From NCBI RefSeq assembly GCF_018401815.1, contig NZ_JAGYKG010000006.1, forward strand, positions 62,001 to 126,000: 64,000 bases of DNA, read 5' to 3'. Below the pieces are notes generated by a model, which worked only from the letters and a program-made list of their open reading frames with translations, was not told where the DNA came from and searched no databases. Made by a program: the position numbers and the translations under genes. Every line of letters starts with the position of its first letter. Within the stretch, counting starts at the first letter, position 1. Below are positions 61,297 through 64,000 of the stretch, piece after piece. The stretch is from Nonlabens sp. (GTDB lineage Bacteria; Bacteroidota; Bacteroidia; Flavobacteriales; Flavobacteriaceae).

Positions 61297-62726
61297 TAAT
61301 GTCGTGTATTAGGTCCATTATAAAAGTTATCATTTATATTTTGAATAATTCTGTTCCTGTCGCTGGCACTGACATTAACCCATGAAGGCGTCGTATTGCC
61401 ATTACTTGTTGTTCTGATACCAACCCAACAAATATCTTGATATACTGAAAGTGGAAGACGAGAATTATCAAAATCCAGTAGCATAAGTGCCATTCTTGAC
61501 TGATAATGAGCTGCCATTAAATTATGTTGCCAGTTAGGTTGAAACCTCTGATAATAATAATCATATAGACCAGGGTAATTATTAGATAAATTTGTTAAAA
61601 ATTGAATTTCCTCTTCATATGTTCTATTGTTAGGATTAAGGTTTGAAGAAGCCGAAGCTTCAAGAAGTTTACGGAACATTTCCGCATGTAATATTTCATG
61701 AACAAAAACTAGAGCAACTCCTAAATCGGATAAGTTTACAAGAGCCAATTCATTAATCTGAATTTCAGTTGTAAAATTACTAGGAACTTGTGTCTCTCCA
61801 TAAACAGTGCTTGGTAAATTATTATTAATTGTAAATTTTAGATGAGAAACAGGAAAATCCCCATCGAACCCTTGAATATAATCTTTAATATTATTATTTC
61901 CAGAATTTAATCGATTTAATATGAGGTTTGATGATGCAGAAAGTTCATTTATTATCTTATCGTCAAAATCAATCTCTGTATTTGGATCTTCTTCCATCAC
62001 CATTATAGCTTCTAAAGCAAATCCCTGTGCCTCTTGGGAATTATATTCTGACCTTATAAAATTATTAATGTTGTTTCTCAACTCGTTTTGCTGAGGATTT
62101 TGAATAAAATTATAGAGTTCTATCTCATTAGGATTGTTCAAAGAATCAAAAAGAGCTTGTGTGTTACTAGATACTGGTTGTAAATCTTCTAAAACAGGTA
62201 ACGTAATAACTCCCTCGCCTAAAGGTAAGGTTGAACCGCCACTTTCTTCTCCACTGCCATCTCAAGATGGGGGAGTATATCCACCAGTGGTACCGCTTGA
62301 ACATAGCTCATATGTAGTAGTGGTGTCGATAAAGACGGAGCCGTATACATCAAAAAAATTATATTCTGTAGCACCACAGTCTGCACAAACCTCTACTGTA
62401 TTGGTCAAAGGACACCATAGAGAACCGCCGAGAATCTCGTTTCCTGTCGCTGGATCTATCATATATCCTTTTCCATCGCTCTTATAAGTCAAATAAAATT
62501 CTACTATTCTTAAGTCTTCATCCTGCGCCACAATGTAATTTGTTATTTCACTTGAATCAACAGTTTGAGTAGCAAACGTAAATGAGGTTACATCATTTAC
62601 TGTGGTCATAACAACTTTTGTAGAATCTATGTTTGTAACATAATTATAAGATGTAGACTTGTTTACCATATGATAAGCTGCTAGTTGACTGGCATTAGAT
62701 TGTTTGCTAATGGCTATATCCTTCAA
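61296..62726 (-). pseudogene. Displaced toxin module A with HExxH metallopeptidase-like end, interrupted by a stop
   Basis: One reading frame of 476 codons broken by a single TGA at 62262-62264. It has no ATG at the 5' end: the frame begins (TTG 62726) five bases after the stop of immunity gene B, so it looks 5'-truncated. Upstream half: a conserved-looking pre-toxin part (about 154 codons, IDPATGNEILGG, Cys pairs VCADCG). After the stop: a Gly/Ser/Pro linker (GEESGGSTLPLGE), then LFDSLNNPNEIELYNF, identical at DNA level to the toxin B gene over 115 bases. Its unique C-terminal part has ALVFVHEILHAEM, an HExxH zinc-peptidase motif. The part after the stop could still be made from an internal TTG at 62141. 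Confidence 0.75.
62029..62143. repeat. 115-bp direct repeat, copy A (pre-toxin segment)
   Basis: Identical base for base to 63886-64000. It encodes the shared LNNPNEIELYNF... segment ahead of the variable toxin end. The repeat may continue past the right edge. Confidence 0.95.
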
Positions 62727-62730
62727 ATTA

Positions 62731-63183
62731 TTATGGTCTCACCTCTTCTATCCACTCTTCTAAATCACCTATTTCTTCTTCTACAAACTTTTTCCAGTTT
62801 GTATAAATAGTCCACCCTTTTTTTTCTAGTGCATCTAGATACCATTTTTTATATATAAACATAGGAAGTCCATCGAACTCATGGGTTTCTGTTCCTATTT
62901 TCCAAACTTTTCTTAGAAAAGCAATTAATTCGGTTTTTTCAAAGTTTGTTTTAGAAATGTTTGGTGTTTCTTGGCCCCAGTGAAATACTTCTATTAACTC
63001 CATATCGCATAATATCTCTACAACTTTCAGTCCATCTTCACGAGCTTGGGCGGTAAGATGTGATTTATCATTTAAAACTTGATAGTATCCAATATTAGCC
63101 AAGATAAAATGAATAAATTCAATTCCATCTGGAGTGAAAATATTTAAATTTTCTTCTTTAAATAAATCTGACTTTTTTATCAT
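62731..63183 (-). CDS. Candidate immunity protein of toxin module B
   Basis: 150 residues, acidic, no signal peptide (MIKKSDLFKEENLNIFTPDG; ending DLEEWIEEVRP). Its ATG overlaps the stop of toxin gene B by four bases (ATGA), typical of a tightly coupled toxin-immunity pair. Family not recognised; a loose likeness to DUF596-type proteins (YKKWYLDALEKKGW) is noted but not claimed. The lack of a signal suggests that it guards a cytoplasmic target. Confidence 0.65.
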   Translation of the reverse strand: MIKKSDLFKEENLNIFTPDGIEFIHFILANIGYYQVLNDKSHLTAQAREDGLKVVEILCDMELIEVFHWGQETPNISKTNFEKTELIAFLRKVWKIGTETHEFDGLPMFIYKKWYLDALEKKGWTIYTNWKKFVEEEIGDLEEWIEEVRP

Positions 63184-64000
63184 AAGTTAGTGAACTTGAT
63201 TATCCTTGGATTATTCCAGATACTCGGAAAATTTAATTGAAGGGTTGCAGGGAAATTGGATCCTGAAGCGGTTACTGGTCTGAATGTAATAAAATTTCCA
63301 TTGCCCATATTTGCCATTCTTGAGCCATTGAATTGAATTACCAAATTACCTATTTTATCTTTAGTAAGTGCGGTAAATGTTTCACTAGCTTTTGATACTG
63401 GAGCATTGGTTTTAAATATTCTAATCGAATTGTTTCCACCACTTCTAGTTCCCCATAATCCAACTTTACTAACTGTATTATTTAAACGCGTTCCCCTCAA
63501 AACCCAGCTTATTGGAATCTTTTGCAGTAATTTTATAGCAGCTGGCGCACCTACTTCAAAAAGTGCAATTTCAAGTAATATCTCTGCTACATCAACATAA
63601 GCTCCAACAATAGCCGCCATCATTTGAGCATTGTACCGTCGAGTTATGGATTTAAAAGTATCATATATATCTTGTATATCACCATTAGTGTAATCAAATG
63701 AATTTTCTATATCTGTAACTACATCTTCAAAATATGATGCAGTAACATCTCCTTCAGGTCCATGAAATCTTCTCAACCCTGCAGCCATAATATTGATTGA
63801 TGCAAGGCAATCGTGATCCAATCCACAAAGTATTCCTTCTTCATTAATAATTTCAAATTCTATTAACCATTTTGCAAAAGCTTGCGCCTCTTGGGAATTA
63901 TATTCTGACCTTATAAAATTATTAATGTTGTTTCTCAACTCGTTTTGCTGAGGATTTTGAATAAAATTATAGAGTTCTATCTCATTAGGATTGTTCAAAG
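63180..64000 (-). CDS. 3' end of a polymorphic-toxin gene (module B), running off the window
   Basis: At least 273 residues, with no true start in the window; the first TTG at 63998 lies within the shared 115-bp segment, so the gene continues past 64000. After the common LNNPNEIELYNF... part the sequence changes at AQAFAKWLIEF. A helical region with small residues (AAIVGAYVDVAEILLEIALFEVGAPAAIKLL, about 130-160) may be a membrane-crossing or processing zone, and the last 70 residues (NGSRMANMGNGNFITFRP, RIIKFTN) look like a compact beta-rich toxin tip. The tip family is not recognised. The overlapping immunity gene supports the toxin call. Confidence 0.65.
   Translation of the reverse strand, partial: LNNPNEIELYNFIQNPQQNELRNNINNFIRSEYNSQEAQAFAKWLIEFEIINEEGILCGLDHDCLASINIMAAGLRRFHGPEGDVTASYFEDVVTDIENSFDYTNGDIQDIYDTFKSITRRYNAQMMAAIVGAYVDVAEILLEIALFEVGAPAAIKLLQKIPISWVLRGTRLNNTVSKVGLWGTRSGGNNSIRIFKTNAPVSKASETFTALTKDKIGNLVIQFNGSRMANMGNGNFITFRPVTASGSNFPATLQLNFPSIWNNPRIIKFTNL
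63886..64000. repeat. 115-bp direct repeat, copy B
   Basis: Identical to 62029-62143 up to the window edge; the shared segment in front of the toxin B end. Confidence 0.95.

Noticed and set aside
63406..63600. Plus-strand 64-codon frame within the toxin B gene
   Set aside because: Antisense shadow; no start context, and it lies wholly within the coding frame of the opposite strand.

Overview
This window is bacterial chromosome from a member of the Bacteroidota, most likely a marine Flavobacteriaceae (a Nonlabens/Dokdonia-like genus is a guess from general feel, not a proven call). Signs are the TonB receptor/lipoprotein pairs, lipoproteins with Cys followed by acidic runs, OmpA with thrombospondin type 3 repeats, the TAnnTTTG promoter box upstream of many genes, a FolK-deoxynucleoside kinase fusion, RimK/RimB genes and moderate-to-low GC. 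No rRNA, tRNA, CRISPR array or intact insertion sequence was seen.

Layout. 1-4549: a divergent secreted nuclease (partial) opposite a TonB receptor and DUF5689 lipoprotein. 4782-17075: mostly minus-strand housekeeping genes (OmpA, kbl, an AddA/RecB-type helicase-nuclease, a PurF-like amidotransferase, PfkB kinase, GH3 enzyme) with superoxide dismutase and a DUF2797 protein on plus. 17447-22638: ileS, a DksA-like gene, a small secreted protein and lspA, preceded by tandem hairpins. 22856-25678: an overlapping rimB-rimK-desuccinylase-folate cyclo-ligase operon. 25679-29571: gene-poor, with a 38-bp perfect palindrome, an overlooked 34-residue protein gene, an SPFH lipoprotein, ArsC-like and EamA genes, and the wreck of a histidine kinase. 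29572-34804: thioesterase, MATE, hemH, aspS. 35417-38282: an AT-rich surface-protein island bracketed by two near-identical terminators. 38401-47466: TetR, AarF kinase, amidohydrolase, SH3 protein, sugar aminotransferase, waaA and others. 47564-55305: a DNA-damage/mutagenesis cluster (S24 repressor, SRAP, DinB, second DnaE, TIGR03915 protein) with a four-site operator array. 55358-59980: AsmA-like protein, queuosine-precursor transporter, FolK-dNK fusion.

60296-64000 is the most unusual part: a minus-strand polymorphic-toxin locus. The 3' end of a toxin gene that runs off the window is followed by an overlapping putative immunity gene, then a 5'-truncated second toxin module sharing a 115-bp perfect repeat with the first but ending in a different, HExxH metallopeptidase-like domain, its overlapping immunity gene, then only the tip of a third toxin and a third candidate immunity gene. 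This looks like a recombination-fed store of toxin tips.

Across the whole window a 16-bp palindrome, CGCTTTCGCGAAAGCG, or a close variant occurs about 17 times, mostly inside genes, where it is translated as AFAKA, FRES or LSRK. It sits in signal peptides, in domain linkers, and in one case is split at its centre by a 45-bp in-frame insertion.
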